A stretch of 64,000 nt of DNA, taken from assembly GCA_014380625.1 (NCBI GenBank), contig JACMJL010000269.1, forward strand, positions 1 through 64,000. Direction: 5' to 3'. The notes under the pieces were generated by a model. That model had not been told where the DNA came from, did not search any database, and saw only the letters and a program-made list of their open reading frames with translations. Made by a program: the position numbers and the translations under genes. Every line of letters starts with the position of its first letter. Position 1 is the stretch's first letter. The DNA is from Clostridiaceae bacterium. GTDB lineage: Bacteria; Bacillota; Clostridia; Clostridiales; Clostridiaceae. Positions 40,780 to 50,621 of this stretch are shown here, piece after piece.

Positions 40780-42978
40780 ATGACAAAGAAACGATTAAAT
40801 AAGAAGGTTAAAGATAAACCCATATTGAAGCCAAGGATGCTAGCAATATATAGCGTGTTCTTGCTTCTATTTTTTGGACTAATTGTAAGAGTGATTTATA
40901 TTGGAATATATCAAGGAAATAATCTAAAAGCACTAGCTACTGAACAATGGACAAGCCAAGTAACCATTGATGCTAAAAGAGGTCGAATACTAGATAGTAA
41001 TGGTGTTCAATTAGCTATAAGTGCTGATGTTTATAGAATAGATTTAGATTTAAAAACAATTATTAGTAGACTAAAGAACAATAAAGAGCTTACTGAAGCG
41101 CAGAGAGATCTTAAATTAAGTGACATTGCTAAAAATTTGGCAACGGCTACTGGAATGAAATACGAGGATGTTAATAAAATAGTTAATGGAAGGCTAAAAA
41201 GTGGGTTAAGACCACCCAGTGTAAATTTAATTAGAAGGATAGAAAAAGCTGAGATAGATAAGGTTAGAGCTCTAAATATATATGGAGTAATTATTTCAGG
41301 GGATACCAGAAGATTCTACCCTAATGATAATTATCTAGCTCATGTTTTAGGTTTTACAGATATTAACGGAAAAGGGGAAAAGGGGGTAGAACTTACTTAT
41401 AACACAGCCTTATCAGGAACTGCGGGAAAACGTATAGCAGAAGTGGATAAAAAAGGAGAAGATTTACCCTATAATTCATCTACTTTTACTAAACCTATTG
41501 ATGGAAAGGATCTTGTTTTAAGTATTGATTCAGTAATGCAACACTTTTCAGAACAATTAGCAGAACAAGCTATGAAAGACTATAAGGCAAAGGCTGTTTC
41601 CATTATCATATCTAATCCTAATAATGGTGAAATATTAGCTATGGTAAATAAACCGGATTTCAATCCTAATATTCCAAGGCTTCCAGGGAAAACTGCTACG
41701 GAGTTAAATCAGATGTGGAGAAATAGAGCTGTAAGTGATGTCTTTGAGCTTGGATCAGTAATGAAGGTAATTACAGCTGGAGCAGCAATGCAGGAAAAGC
41801 TTACTCAAGAAAATGATTCTTTTGATTGTAATGGATATCTTATGATAGGCAAAACTCGTGTTAATTGTGATGCCATTCATAATCATGAGAATTTAGTAGA
41901 TATTATAAAAAACTCCTGTAATGTAGGATTTATGCAACTTGGTGACAGGCTTGGTAAAGAAAAATTAACTAATTATCTTAAATTATTTGGATTCGGACAA
42001 AAAACTGGTATTGATTTAGGTGATGAAACTAAAGGTATTGCTAAGAAACCGGAAACTATGACACCAGTGGATCTTGCAAACTTAGCTTTTGGTCAAGGCG
42101 ATGCACAGTCTTGTATTCAATATATTGAAGCTTTTAATGCGGTTGCAAATGGTGGAAAGATGATAACACCCCATGTAATGAAGGCTATAACACATGTAGA
42201 TGAAGAAAATAAAACTATAGTAGATGAAACCTATAAAAATGTGGAAACTAAACAAATACTATCACCTGAGGTAATGAAAAATCTTAGAGGATATTTAGAA
42301 AAGGTAGTAACTGAAGGAACAGGAACTACTGCTAATATTGAAGGATATCGTATTGCTGGAAAGACAGGAACTGCTCAAAAACCAATTAATGGTATATATC
42401 CCGCGGGGAAATACGTAGCTTCCTTTGTAGGAATGGTTCCAGTAGAAGAGCCTCAATTTACAGTATTGGTATCTGTGGATGAGCCAGATCCTTCAAAGCA
42501 TTTTGCGTCAGAAACTGCGGCGCCAGTGTCTAAACAGGTTTTTCTTCAGTTATTTAATTATTTATCACTAAGCCCTGCTGGAAAAGTTCAAGGGGTTTTA
42601 AAGGACGTAGTGATTCCTGAAGTCAGAGGAGTTACTAAGGCAGATGCTTCTAACATTTTAATGAATAAAAATATAACCTATGATATTGAGGGTACCGGAA
42701 ATTATATTGTTAATATGCAACCTCTGCCTGGGACTTTAGTTAAAGAAGGTGGAAAAGTAAAACTTACTACGGGTACTACAGGAAATTACGAAAAAATCGT
42801 GATTATGCCTGGATTTAGCGGGTATAGTAAAGACAAAATCTTAGAAATTACAAAAAATATTGGACTAACCGCGAATTTTCAGGGTGAGGGAGTAGTAAAA
42901 AGCCAAGATGTAAAAGCAGGTACACAGGTGCGTAAAGGAAGTAATGTTAAGTTTGTTTTACAAAAGTCCTTGGATTAA
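40780..42978 (+). CDS. Class B penicillin-binding protein with two PASTA domains (FtsI/SpoVD type), copy 1
   Basis: This 732-residue peptidoglycan transpeptidase has a membrane anchor (about 20-42), a pedestal domain (R-G-R-I-L-D and following), a transpeptidase domain with Ser326 in SVMK, SCN and KTGT (528-531), and two C-terminal PASTA repeats from about residue 605. The active-site approach reads F-E-L-G-S-V-M-K, where most class B PBPs have F-E-P-G-S-[TV]-F-K. A close paralogue follows. One copy is probably the vegetative FtsI and the other sporulation SpoVD; the sequence does not decide which. The start follows TATGGGGGT. Confidence 0.92.
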   Translation: MTKKRLNKKVKDKPILKPRMLAIYSVFLLLFFGLIVRVIYIGIYQGNNLKALATEQWTSQVTIDAKRGRILDSNGVQLAISADVYRIDLDLKTIISRLKNNKELTEAQRDLKLSDIAKNLATATGMKYEDVNKIVNGRLKSGLRPPSVNLIRRIEKAEIDKVRALNIYGVIISGDTRRFYPNDNYLAHVLGFTDINGKGEKGVELTYNTALSGTAGKRIAEVDKKGEDLPYNSSTFTKPIDGKDLVLSIDSVMQHFSEQLAEQAMKDYKAKAVSIIISNPNNGEILAMVNKPDFNPNIPRLPGKTATELNQMWRNRAVSDVFELGSVMKVITAGAAMQEKLTQENDSFDCNGYLMIGKTRVNCDAIHNHENLVDIIKNSCNVGFMQLGDRLGKEKLTNYLKLFGFGQKTGIDLGDETKGIAKKPETMTPVDLANLAFGQGDAQSCIQYIEAFNAVANGGKMITPHVMKAITHVDEENKTIVDETYKNVETKQILSPEVMKNLRGYLEKVVTEGTGTTANIEGYRIAGKTGTAQKPINGIYPAGKYVASFVGMVPVEEPQFTVLVSVDEPDPSKHFASETAAPVSKQVFLQLFNYLSLSPAGKVQGVLKDVVIPEVRGVTKADASNILMNKNITYDIEGTGNYIVNMQPLPGTLVKEGGKVKLTTGTTGNYEKIVIMPGFSGYSKDKILEITKNIGLTANFQGEGVVKSQDVKAGTQVRKGSNVKFVLQKSLD

Positions 42979-43024
42979 TAGATTGAGTTTGTTCTATATG
43001 GTTAAAAATCAGAATAAATTATTA

Positions 43025-43056
43025 TAATGTAATGTTAGTAACATAACATTACATTA
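43025..43056. other. Perfect 13-bp inverted repeat between the two PBP genes
   Basis: TAATGTAATGTTA at 43025-43037 is exactly complementary to TAACATTACATTA at 43044-43056, with a six-base loop. No T run follows, so simple termination is unlikely. It could be an operator for separate control of the second PBP gene or an mRNA-processing hairpin. Confidence 0.55.
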
Positions 43057-43129
43057 CATAATCTTTTAAGATAATAAATAAATACACCTATGAATAGAAT
43101 TTATAAGAAGTTTTAATATTCTAATATAT

Positions 43130-43156
43130 CCATAAGTCTTTTCTTAAGATTTATGG
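43130..43156 (+). other. Hairpin just before the second PBP gene
   Basis: CCATAAGTCTT at 43130-43140 pairs with AAGATTTATGG at 43146-43156 with one G-T pair and a five-base loop. It ends about 12 bases before the ribosome site of the second PBP gene, a place where folding could affect translation. Confidence 0.45.
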
Positions 43157-43181
43157 ACATATAATTATGGGGGCGTTTATT

Positions 43182-45377
43182 TTGGATAAAAGACAATTTA
43201 GAGACATTATAATAATTAAGCGAAGGATGTTAATTATTTTTAGCATTCTATTGCTTTTATTTTTTGGTTTGGTCTGTAGACTATGTTATGTAATGATCTA
43301 TGATTCTTCTAAACTAAAAGATGCAGCTATGGAGCAATGGACTAGTGAGGTAAGGATAGATGCTAAGCGTGGAAGAATTTTAGATAGAAATGGAGTAGAA
43401 CTAGCAGTAAGTGCTAATGTATACAGGATTGACTTAGATATGAATGCAATCCGCCAAAATATAAGTAATGGTAAGGTATTAACCATTACAGAAATGGATA
43501 TAAAATTAGATGAGTTGTCAAAAGTATTATCAGATACTTTAGGCCTTAACCCTCAAACCGTAAGTAAAAAATTAAAGCAACGATTAAGCAATGGCTTACC
43601 TCAAGGTGCAGTAATTTTAGCTAGAAGAATTGAAAAGACAGAGGCAGACAAAGTGACAGCATTAAAAAAGAATGGAATAATGATTTCTCCAGATACAAAA
43701 CGATATTATCCTAATGAAAGTTTTTTGTCTCATGTTTTAGGATTTACTGATATTGATGGAAAGGGTCTATATGGGGTTGAAAAAATTTATGATGAGGTGC
43801 TTCAAGGTACTCCTGGAAAACGTACTGCTGAAATTAATAAATACTCAGATGAAATAAATTCAAACACCATATCTACATATTCAAAACCCATTCAAGGAAA
43901 AGATGTAATTTTGACCATAGATGCTAATATTCAGCACTTTGCTGAAAAAGCTGCACAGGTGGCTTTAACAGATAATAAAGCAAAAGCAGTAAGTATAATA
44001 ATAGCTGATCCTAATAATGGTGAGATATTAGCAATGGTTAATAAACCAGATTACAATCCTAATATCCCTAAGCCGGAGGGAAAGACTTCTGATGAACTAA
44101 ATGCAACCTGGAGAAATAGAGCTGTAAATGATACCTTTGAACCAGGATCTGTTTTTAAAGTTGTTACAGCAACCGCAGCCATGCAAGAGGGTGTGGTTAA
44201 AGAAACTGATACCTTTAATTGCAACGGTAGCCTCACTGTGGTGAATAGAGTAATTCATTGCTGGAAGAGGACTGGTCATGGCGGCGAGAATTTTGTTGAT
44301 ATTTTAAAAAATTCCTGCAATGTAGGCTTTATGACACTAGGTCAAAGACTTGGTAGGGAAAATTTAAATAAATATATAAAATTATTTGGGTTTGGTAAAA
44401 AAACCGGAATAGATTTAAATGGAGAGGCTTCCGGAATTATAAAGAAAACTCAGTCGATTACTGATGTAGACCTTGCAACTTTGTCCTTTGGACAAGTGGA
44501 CACAGTGTCTTGTATTCAATATTTAGCTGCATTAAATTCAATTGCTAATGGTGGTAAATCCATAGTGCCTCATGTGATGAAGGAAATATCTCATGTAGAT
44601 GAAAATGATAATAAAATTATTGATAAAACTTATAGCAAGTATGATACAAAACAGATTTTAGATCCAAAAACAATGGAGACCCTAAGAGGATATTTAGAAA
44701 AAGTAATTTCGGAGGGTGGAGGTTCAAAAGCTTTTGTGGATGGATATCACATTGCTGGTAAAACAGGAACTGCACAAAAACCTATTAATGGAGTATATGC
44801 GGCTGGTAAGTATGTAGCTAGCTTCGGCGGAATGGCTCCAGCTGATAAACCTAAAATAACTGTAGTAATTTCTATAGATGAGCCTGATCCATCAAATTAT
44901 TATGCTGGACAAATAGCTGCACCTGTAGCTAAGGAGGTTTTTGGGGACGTATTTAATTATATGTCTTTTACTCCACAAGGAAGTGCAGAGAGTCTTCTTA
45001 AGGATGTAACAGTACCAGAAACTAGGGGTATGAAAAAAGAAGAGGCTATTAAAAAATTAAAGGAACTAAATTTAGCTTATGATATTGATAATAATGGTGA
45101 CTATATTGTAAACATGAGCCCACTTCCTGGCGGAACTGTAAAAGAGGGAAATAAAATTGTACTTTACACTGGAACAACACCAACATATAATAAAGTAGTA
45201 GTTGTACCTGATTTAAAAGGATATGGAAAGGAAAAGGCTCAACAAGTTTTAAATAGCTTTGGACTAAAGGGCAATTTTATTGGCGATGGTGTTGTAATAG
45301 ACCAAGACATGCAAGTTGGCATAGAAGTAAATATGGGAACTACAATTGGGTTAGATCTGGAGTATAGCGATGACTAA
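43182..45377 (+). CDS. Class B penicillin-binding protein with two PASTA domains (SpoVD/FtsI type), copy 2
   Basis: The 731-residue product is a clear tandem paralogue of the preceding PBP, collinear through anchor, pedestal, transpeptidase and two PASTA repeats. Active-site motifs are standard: F-E-P-G-S-V-F-K with Ser323 and Lys326, SCN, and KTGT at 527-530. The TTG at 43182 follows the GGGGGCG run; an ATG at 43167 precedes that run and is less likely. A 200-base spacer with two hairpins separates it from copy 1, so it may be controlled separately, as expected if one paralogue serves sporulation. Confidence 0.92.
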   Translation: MDKRQFRDIIIIKRRMLIIFSILLLLFFGLVCRLCYVMIYDSSKLKDAAMEQWTSEVRIDAKRGRILDRNGVELAVSANVYRIDLDMNAIRQNISNGKVLTITEMDIKLDELSKVLSDTLGLNPQTVSKKLKQRLSNGLPQGAVILARRIEKTEADKVTALKKNGIMISPDTKRYYPNESFLSHVLGFTDIDGKGLYGVEKIYDEVLQGTPGKRTAEINKYSDEINSNTISTYSKPIQGKDVILTIDANIQHFAEKAAQVALTDNKAKAVSIIIADPNNGEILAMVNKPDYNPNIPKPEGKTSDELNATWRNRAVNDTFEPGSVFKVVTATAAMQEGVVKETDTFNCNGSLTVVNRVIHCWKRTGHGGENFVDILKNSCNVGFMTLGQRLGRENLNKYIKLFGFGKKTGIDLNGEASGIIKKTQSITDVDLATLSFGQVDTVSCIQYLAALNSIANGGKSIVPHVMKEISHVDENDNKIIDKTYSKYDTKQILDPKTMETLRGYLEKVISEGGGSKAFVDGYHIAGKTGTAQKPINGVYAAGKYVASFGGMAPADKPKITVVISIDEPDPSNYYAGQIAAPVAKEVFGDVFNYMSFTPQGSAESLLKDVTVPETRGMKKEEAIKKLKELNLAYDIDNNGDYIVNMSPLPGGTVKEGNKIVLYTGTTPTYNKVVVVPDLKGYGKEKAQQVLNSFGLKGNFIGDGVVIDQDMQVGIEVNMGTTIGLDLEYSDD

Positions 45378-45419
45378 CCTTAATCTGTGAAATAAGCCTA
45401 TTTGGAGAGTGATAAATTT

Positions 45420-46880
45420 ATGAAGCTTAAAGAAGTAATGAATGGACTAATATATGAAAAAACCTATGGGGACTTAGATATAGATATTAAATCCTTACAA
45501 TATGATTCGCGAAAAGTAGGCGAAGGGGATATGTTTTTTTGTGTTGAGGGCTTTGAGGTTGATGGACATAAATACATAAAAAACGCAATAGAGCAGGGGG
45601 CAGCCCTAATAATTTGTAGTAAGGAACCACAAGAAGAATTATTAAAACATAAGGTTACATTTATAAAGATGCCTGATATTAGAAAGGTAATGGCAATATG
45701 TGCTAGTAATTTTTATTATAATTGCCATAAGAAGTTAAAACTAATAGGAATTACTGGTACAAATGGTAAGACAACATCTTCTTTTATGTTAAAAAGTATT
45801 TTAGAAACCGCTGGCTACAAGGTTTCAGTAATAGGGACCATAGCAAATTATATTGGAAATAAACGAATAGATACTCATAGGACAACGCCCGAAGCACTTG
45901 AACTTCATGAATTGTTTCAAGAGATGGTAGAAAAGAAAGTAGATTATTGTATTATGGAAGTTTCTTCTCATTCCCTAGTTTTATCACGGGTCTATGGGTT
46001 AGAATTTGAAGAAGGTATTTTTACAAATCTAACTCAAGATCATTTGGATTTTCATAAAACCTTTGAGAATTATTATAATGCGAAATTAATGCTTTTTAAA
46101 AATAGCAAAAGATCTATTATAAATATAGAAGATGACTATGGGAATAGATTATTTAATGAGATAAACAATAAAAAAGTTACCTATGGCACTTTTGCTAGTT
46201 GTGATGTAAGAGCTGAAGACGTCCAGATGAGTTCTAGGGGGATAAATTTTAAATTATGTTATAAACAAGTACAAAGATCAGTAGCACTTGAAATGCCTGG
46301 AGCTTTTAATCTTTCCAATGCCCTTTGTAGTGCTGCTACCTGTCTTGAAGAAGGAATAGACATAGAAGTGGTAGCTGAGGGACTAAATTCTATAGCGGGG
46401 GTTCCTGGTAGATGTGAAGTTGCTTCTAAAAAATACAAATTAGATTATGATATTATATTAGATTATGCTCATTCACCAGACTCGTTGAAACAAATACTAA
46501 AGACAGTAAGAGAATTTACAATAGGAAAAATCATTTGTGTATTTGGCTGTGGTGGAGATAGAGATACTACAAAGAGAGCTCAAATGGGGTTTATAGGCAC
46601 AGAACTAAGTGATATAGCAATCATAACTTCTGATAACCCTCGTAGTGAAGACCCAAAAAAGATAATTGAAGATATTATTTTAGGCGTAAAAAATAACAAT
46701 TATATTATTGAGGAAAATAGAAAAGAGGCTATAAAAAAAGCCATTGCTTTAGTTAGTAGCCAGGATACAATACTAATTGCAGGAAAAGGTCATGAAGATT
46801 ATCAAGAATTAAAAACTGGTAGGATTCACTTTGATGAGAGGGAAATTATTGAAGAGATATTTACCACAACAAATTGCTAA
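45420..46880 (+). CDS. murE: UDP-MurNAc-tripeptide synthetase MurE (meso-DAP type)
   Basis: MurE adds the third amino acid to UDP-MurNAc-L-Ala-D-Glu. The 486-residue protein has the ATP-binding GTNGKTT at residues 113-119, the HRTTPEA substrate block and the DNPR motif in the C domain, which marks meso-diaminopimelate specificity. The ATG at 45420 follows TTGGAGAGTG; a TTG at 45402 lies within that site. murF, normally next, is absent and mraY follows after 15 bases. Confidence 0.96.
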   Translation: MKLKEVMNGLIYEKTYGDLDIDIKSLQYDSRKVGEGDMFFCVEGFEVDGHKYIKNAIEQGAALIICSKEPQEELLKHKVTFIKMPDIRKVMAICASNFYYNCHKKLKLIGITGTNGKTTSSFMLKSILETAGYKVSVIGTIANYIGNKRIDTHRTTPEALELHELFQEMVEKKVDYCIMEVSSHSLVLSRVYGLEFEEGIFTNLTQDHLDFHKTFENYYNAKLMLFKNSKRSIINIEDDYGNRLFNEINNKKVTYGTFASCDVRAEDVQMSSRGINFKLCYKQVQRSVALEMPGAFNLSNALCSAATCLEEGIDIEVVAEGLNSIAGVPGRCEVASKKYKLDYDIILDYAHSPDSLKQILKTVREFTIGKIICVFGCGGDRDTTKRAQMGFIGTELSDIAIITSDNPRSEDPKKIIEDIILGVKNNNYIIEENRKEAIKKAIALVSSQDTILIAGKGHEDYQELKTGRIHFDEREIIEEIFTTTNC

Positions 46881-46895
46881 AGAGGGGATAGTTAA

Positions 46896-47861
46896 ATGAA
46901 AATAGTTATTTACTTTGTATTAATTTCTTTTTTATTTGCTTTATTTATAGGACCTATTCTAATACCAATACTTCATAAACTTAAGTTTGGACAAAATATT
47001 AGAAAAGAAGGACCTGAAAGCCATCAAAAAAAAGCTGGAACACCAAGTATGGGAGGAATGATTTTTATTCTTGCATCCATTATTGCTTTGAGTTTTAGAA
47101 TAAATAAGTTTAGCGATGATGCTGCAGTTGCTTTATATGCTTTAATTGCTTTTGGAGTAATTGGGTTTATGGATGATTATTTAAAGATTAAACATAAAAA
47201 AAATGAGGGCTTAAAATCAGGTCAAAAAATGGTTTTATTAATTGCGGTTGCAACCTTGTTTGCGTATTATGGTGCCACAAGTTCTTCAATAGGAACAGTG
47301 ATACTTTTTCCATTTACCAAAGGTACAATAGATTTAGGGATTATGTACATTCCGTTCATTGTTTTTTATTATGCAGCAGCTACAAATGCGGTAAACTTAA
47401 CAGATGGACTGGATGGACTTGCTTCATCTATAACACTTTTAGTTATGACATTTTTCGCATTAGTAAGCTTTGCAATGGGTAACTATGACTTAGCTATATT
47501 TTGTGGTGTAGTAGCTGGAGCTCTTTTAGGGTTTTTAAGATATAATACTTATCCTGCTAAAGTTTTTATGGGGGATACTGGATCTCTAGCGTTAGGTGGA
47601 GCAATTGCTACAGTTGCGCTAATATTAAAATTAGAAATATTTGTTGTAATAGTTGGCGGTATTTATGTTGTAGAAGCTCTTTCAGTTATTCTTCAAGTAG
47701 CCTCCTTTAAGTTGTTTAAAAAGAGAATATTTAAAATGAGTCCTATTCATCATCATTTCGAGTTATCAGGTTGGCATGAAGCTAAAATTGTAGCTATTTT
47801 TTCAATAATTACTGCTATTTTATGTCTCATAACCTTTATTTCCTTACCAGTAATTAAATAG
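46896..47861 (+). CDS. mraY: Phospho-N-acetylmuramoyl-pentapeptide-transferase MraY
   Basis: MraY transfers phospho-MurNAc-pentapeptide to undecaprenyl phosphate, giving lipid I at the membrane. The 321-residue protein has about ten membrane helices, the Mg-binding and substrate motifs GFMDDYLKI (about 90-98) and [13 protein letters not shown] (about 164-176), and [13 protein letters not shown] near the C terminus. It sits between murE and ftsW/spoVE. Confidence 0.97.
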   Translation: MKIVIYFVLISFLFALFIGPILIPILHKLKFGQNIRKEGPESHQKKAGTPSMGGMIFILASIIALSFRINKFSDDAAVALYALIAFGVIGFMDDYLKIKHKKNEGLKSGQKMVLLIAVATLFAYYGATSSSIGTVILFPFTKGTIDLGIMYIPFIVFYYAAATNAVNLTDGLDGLASSITLLVMTFFALVSFAMGNYDLAIFCGVVAGALLGFLRYNTYPAKVFMGDTGSLALGGAIATVALILKLEIFVVIVGGIYVVEALSVILQVASFKLFKKRIFKMSPIHHHFELSGWHEAKIVAIFSIITAILCLITFISLPVIK

Positions 47862-47872
47862 GAGGCAAAGTA

Positions 47873-48976
47873 ATGAAAAAGGCCAAAATTAAATTAGCAC
47901 CCTTCGATTTTGTAATGTTTTCAATTGTAATGCTACTAGTATCAATTGGTGTGGTTATGGTTTTAAGTGCTTCAGCTTATATGAGAGGACAAGATTATAC
48001 TGGATTTTTTGTAAAACAATTATTCTCTGCCTGCTTGGGAACTATGGCCATGGTATTTACACAGCGCTTTGATTATCATAATATTAAAAAATATACAACT
48101 TTATTAATGTTTATCTCAGTAGTTTTACTTATAGTGGTTCTATTTTTTAGTGGCATAAATGGTGCTACAAGATGGATTCCTTTAGGCCCTTTAAGTCTTC
48201 AGCCTTCTGAAATAGCTAAATTTGTTGTAGTATTATATATGGCAAAGAGTATGGATTCTAAAGGTGAAAAAATCAAAAGTTTTTTTTCTGGAGTAATCCC
48301 CATCCTTTTAGTATCTAGTTTTTTTGCGGGTTTAATCTTAATAGAGCATAATTTGAGTATAGCCGCTGTAATTATGATTGTAACTGTAATTATGCTTTTT
48401 GCAGCAGGCTCGAAAATAATGCAAATGTTTATATTTATACCGCCTTTGGTGGGAGCAGGTGTTTTCTTTATAGTAAGTGAAGCCTATAGATTGAAAAGGG
48501 TAACAGGCTTTCTACACCCCTTTGAGGACAGACTAGGTAAAGGCTATCAATTAGTTCAATCTCTACTGGCTCTTGGGTCTGGTGGAATTCTAGGGGTGGG
48601 GTTAGGTCGATCAAGACAAAAGGCCTTATATCTTCCTGAACCTAATACTGATTTTATTTTCTCTGTTATTGGTGAAGAATTAGGAATTATAGGCTGCATT
48701 TTTATTATCATTTTATTCATAATTTTAATATGGAGAGGCATAAGAACCGCAATTAATTCCAAAGATACCTATGGAAATTTACTTGCTGTTGGTATTACTT
48801 CAGTAATTGCGGTACAAGCAATTATAAATATTGCAGTAGTCACAGGATCTATGCCTGTTACGGGGGTACCACTTCCATTTATCAGTTATGGTGGTTCTTC
48901 GTTGTTATTTAATATGATGTCAATAGGCGTGCTTTTAAATATATCTAGACAGGCTAATACTAAAAAGGCATTGTGA
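47873..48976 (+). CDS. SEDS peptidoglycan polymerase FtsW/SpoVE
   Basis: The 367-residue SEDS protein polymerises glycan strands from lipid II with a class B PBP partner, here probably one of the two upstream PBPs. It has ten membrane helices, the GATRWIPLGPLSLQPSEIAK block near residues 101-120 and the C-terminal PLPFISYGGSSLLFNM motif. FtsW and SpoVE cannot be told apart from sequence alone; the neighbouring PBP pair fits either. Its stop codon lies in a terminator hairpin. Confidence 0.92.
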   Translation: MKKAKIKLAPFDFVMFSIVMLLVSIGVVMVLSASAYMRGQDYTGFFVKQLFSACLGTMAMVFTQRFDYHNIKKYTTLLMFISVVLLIVVLFFSGINGATRWIPLGPLSLQPSEIAKFVVVLYMAKSMDSKGEKIKSFFSGVIPILLVSSFFAGLILIEHNLSIAAVIMIVTVIMLFAAGSKIMQMFIFIPPLVGAGVFFIVSEAYRLKRVTGFLHPFEDRLGKGYQLVQSLLALGSGGILGVGLGRSRQKALYLPEPNTDFIFSVIGEELGIIGCIFIIILFIILIWRGIRTAINSKDTYGNLLAVGITSVIAVQAIINIAVVTGSMPVTGVPLPFISYGGSSLLFNMMSIGVLLNISRQANTKKAL

Positions 48977-48991
48977 AAAACAAGCCTTTTT
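48962..48991 (+). terminator. Terminator after ftsW/spoVE
   Basis: AAAAAGGC at 48962-48969 pairs with GCCTTTTT at 48984-48991, and TTG/CAA extends the stem past one bulged A. The stop codon of the SEDS gene lies in the loop. It splits the cluster, so ftsQ onward needs its own promoter. Confidence 0.65.
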
Positions 48992-49073
48992 AATTATTTT
49001 ATTTTATATTTTTCTTAAATGTGTTATCATATTTTCATAGCTTATTCTTTATATGGAGGTTGTAAAAGTACTT

Positions 49074-49841
49074 ATGGCTAAGATTTCTTATAGTAATGAA
49101 TTGATAAGAAAAAGAAGGAAAAAAAAAGCTGTTAAAAAGTTAGTAGTATTTTTTGTTTTGCTTTTTTCTATATTAATTATATTATGCTTTAAATTACCAT
49201 ATTTTAATATAGTACAGATAACTGTATTTAATAATAAAAGCATTTCACAGGATGAAATTATCAAGTTATCTAAGCTTAAGTTGGGAACAAATCTATTTTA
49301 TCAAAATTTTGCTAAAAGCAAAAAAGAAATAATGAGTAACCCATATATATTAGATGTTACTTTTTCTAGAAAAATACCAAACGAAGTGGAGATATTCATA
49401 TCAGAACGCAAAGCTGAGTTTTACTCTACAGAGGGATCGGAGTTTGCCATCTTTGATAAGAATTCAATTGGTTTGGAAATAAAAGATAATATTAATAATA
49501 TGAAACTTGTTAGAGTTGATGGTATAGATATAAAAAGTGTTAAGTTAGGCAAGGCTTTAGGAAATGATGATGATAAAAGAGTAAAAACTATTAAGACTAT
49601 TTCTGATTTGAATTCAAGGAAAATGGATGGAGTACCAGATATGACCTCAATAGATTTAACTAATGCAAATGATTTAAAGATTTATTATGGGGATATATAT
49701 GTTATACTTGGAGCTGGGCATGGTATAGAAGAGAAGTTAAATAAAGCCATAAGTATTCTTCAGTCGGATGGAGTTAAATCCGGAAAAGGATATATTGATG
49801 TTAGTTTTAATGGGATTCCAGTAGTTTCTTTACAAAAATAA
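49074..49841 (+). CDS. ftsQ: Division protein FtsQ/DivIB
   Basis: FtsQ/DivIB is a single-pass septum protein that joins FtsL and FtsB-type proteins. The 255-residue product has a very basic cytoplasmic tail (IRKRRKKKAVKK), one membrane helix (about 24-42), a POTRA domain starting F-N-I-V-Q-I-T-V and a beta domain. The ATG at 49074 is 13 bases after GGAGGT, longer than usual; an ATG at 49053 overlaps that site and is rejected. Confidence 0.88.
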   Translation: MAKISYSNELIRKRRKKKAVKKLVVFFVLLFSILIILCFKLPYFNIVQITVFNNKSISQDEIIKLSKLKLGTNLFYQNFAKSKKEIMSNPYILDVTFSRKIPNEVEIFISERKAEFYSTEGSEFAIFDKNSIGLEIKDNINNMKLVRVDGIDIKSVKLGKALGNDDDKRVKTIKTISDLNSRKMDGVPDMTSIDLTNANDLKIYYGDIYVILGAGHGIEEKLNKAISILQSDGVKSGKGYIDVSFNGIPVVSLQK

Positions 49842-49887
49842 GTTGTAAGGATATTACTGTAGTTTTTTATAAAGGGGGGTGGAATGT

Positions 49888-50610
49888 ATGAAAAAGTTAA
49901 GTTCTCAAATTACAGTTGCTATTGTGTGTTGTCTTTTAGGTTTTATTTTGACTTATCAGTTCAGGCAAATTAATAAGAATCAAGAAAGTGCCCAGCCACG
50001 AGTAAATAATGAAGATATTACTGCGCAAATTGAACTACTTACAAAGCAAAAGGAAGAACTCCAGATTAAATTTGATGATCAAGATGAAAAAATAAAAAAA
50101 TATGAATCCTCGGTTGCAGGCGCTAACACTGCAAATAGTGAGTTATTAAAGGAGTTAGTGAATTCTAGAACTGTAAATGGAATTGTGGATGTAAAGGGCC
50201 CTGGAGTAATTATAGAACTTATTCCTCAAAATAATTTATTTAATAACACTACTTCAGACTCCTCTATAACTCCGGAAAATTTAGCCGTTTTGGTGAATAA
50301 TTTAAATAGTTCTCAAGCAGAGGCTATCTCAATTAATGATATAAGGATAACCTCTAGAACCGGCATTGCTTACTCAGGAAAGTTTGTTGAAATCAATAGT
50401 ATAAAAATCCCTACAGATAAAAAAGTTACTATAAAAGTTATAGGAGATAAAAAAAAGATTATTTATGCTTTAGATTTTTTACTTATCTTGAGTGAATTTA
50501 CTAAAAATAATAATTGCCTTGCAAATAGGTCTACACCAGCTGAGATAGTAATTCAAAAGTATGAAGGTAATTTTAAGTTTAATTATGCTAAACCAGTGGA
50601 TGATAAATAG
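49888..50610 (+). CDS. DUF881 family protein, first copy
   Basis: The 240-residue product has an N-terminal membrane helix (about 9-25), a coiled coil (about 45-80) and a DUF881 domain with the family pattern G-V-I-I-E-L and AEAISINDIRITSRTGI. Such proteins (YlxW/YlxX in Bacillus) flank sbp in division clusters; their function is not established. The ATG at 49888 follows AAGGGGGGTGG; a GTG at 49879 lies inside that site. Confidence 0.9.
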   Translation: MKKLSSQITVAIVCCLLGFILTYQFRQINKNQESAQPRVNNEDITAQIELLTKQKEELQIKFDDQDEKIKKYESSVAGANTANSELLKELVNSRTVNGIVDVKGPGVIIELIPQNNLFNNTTSDSSITPENLAVLVNNLNSSQAEAISINDIRITSRTGIAYSGKFVEINSIKIPTDKKVTIKVIGDKKKIIYALDFLLILSEFTKNNNCLANRSTPAEIVIQKYEGNFKFNYAKPVDDK

Positions 50611-50621
50611 GAGTGATTTAA

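Noticed and set aside
43025-43056. Inverted repeat between the PBP genes as a plain terminator
   Set aside because: The stem is entirely AT-rich apart from a few G/C and is not followed by a T run.
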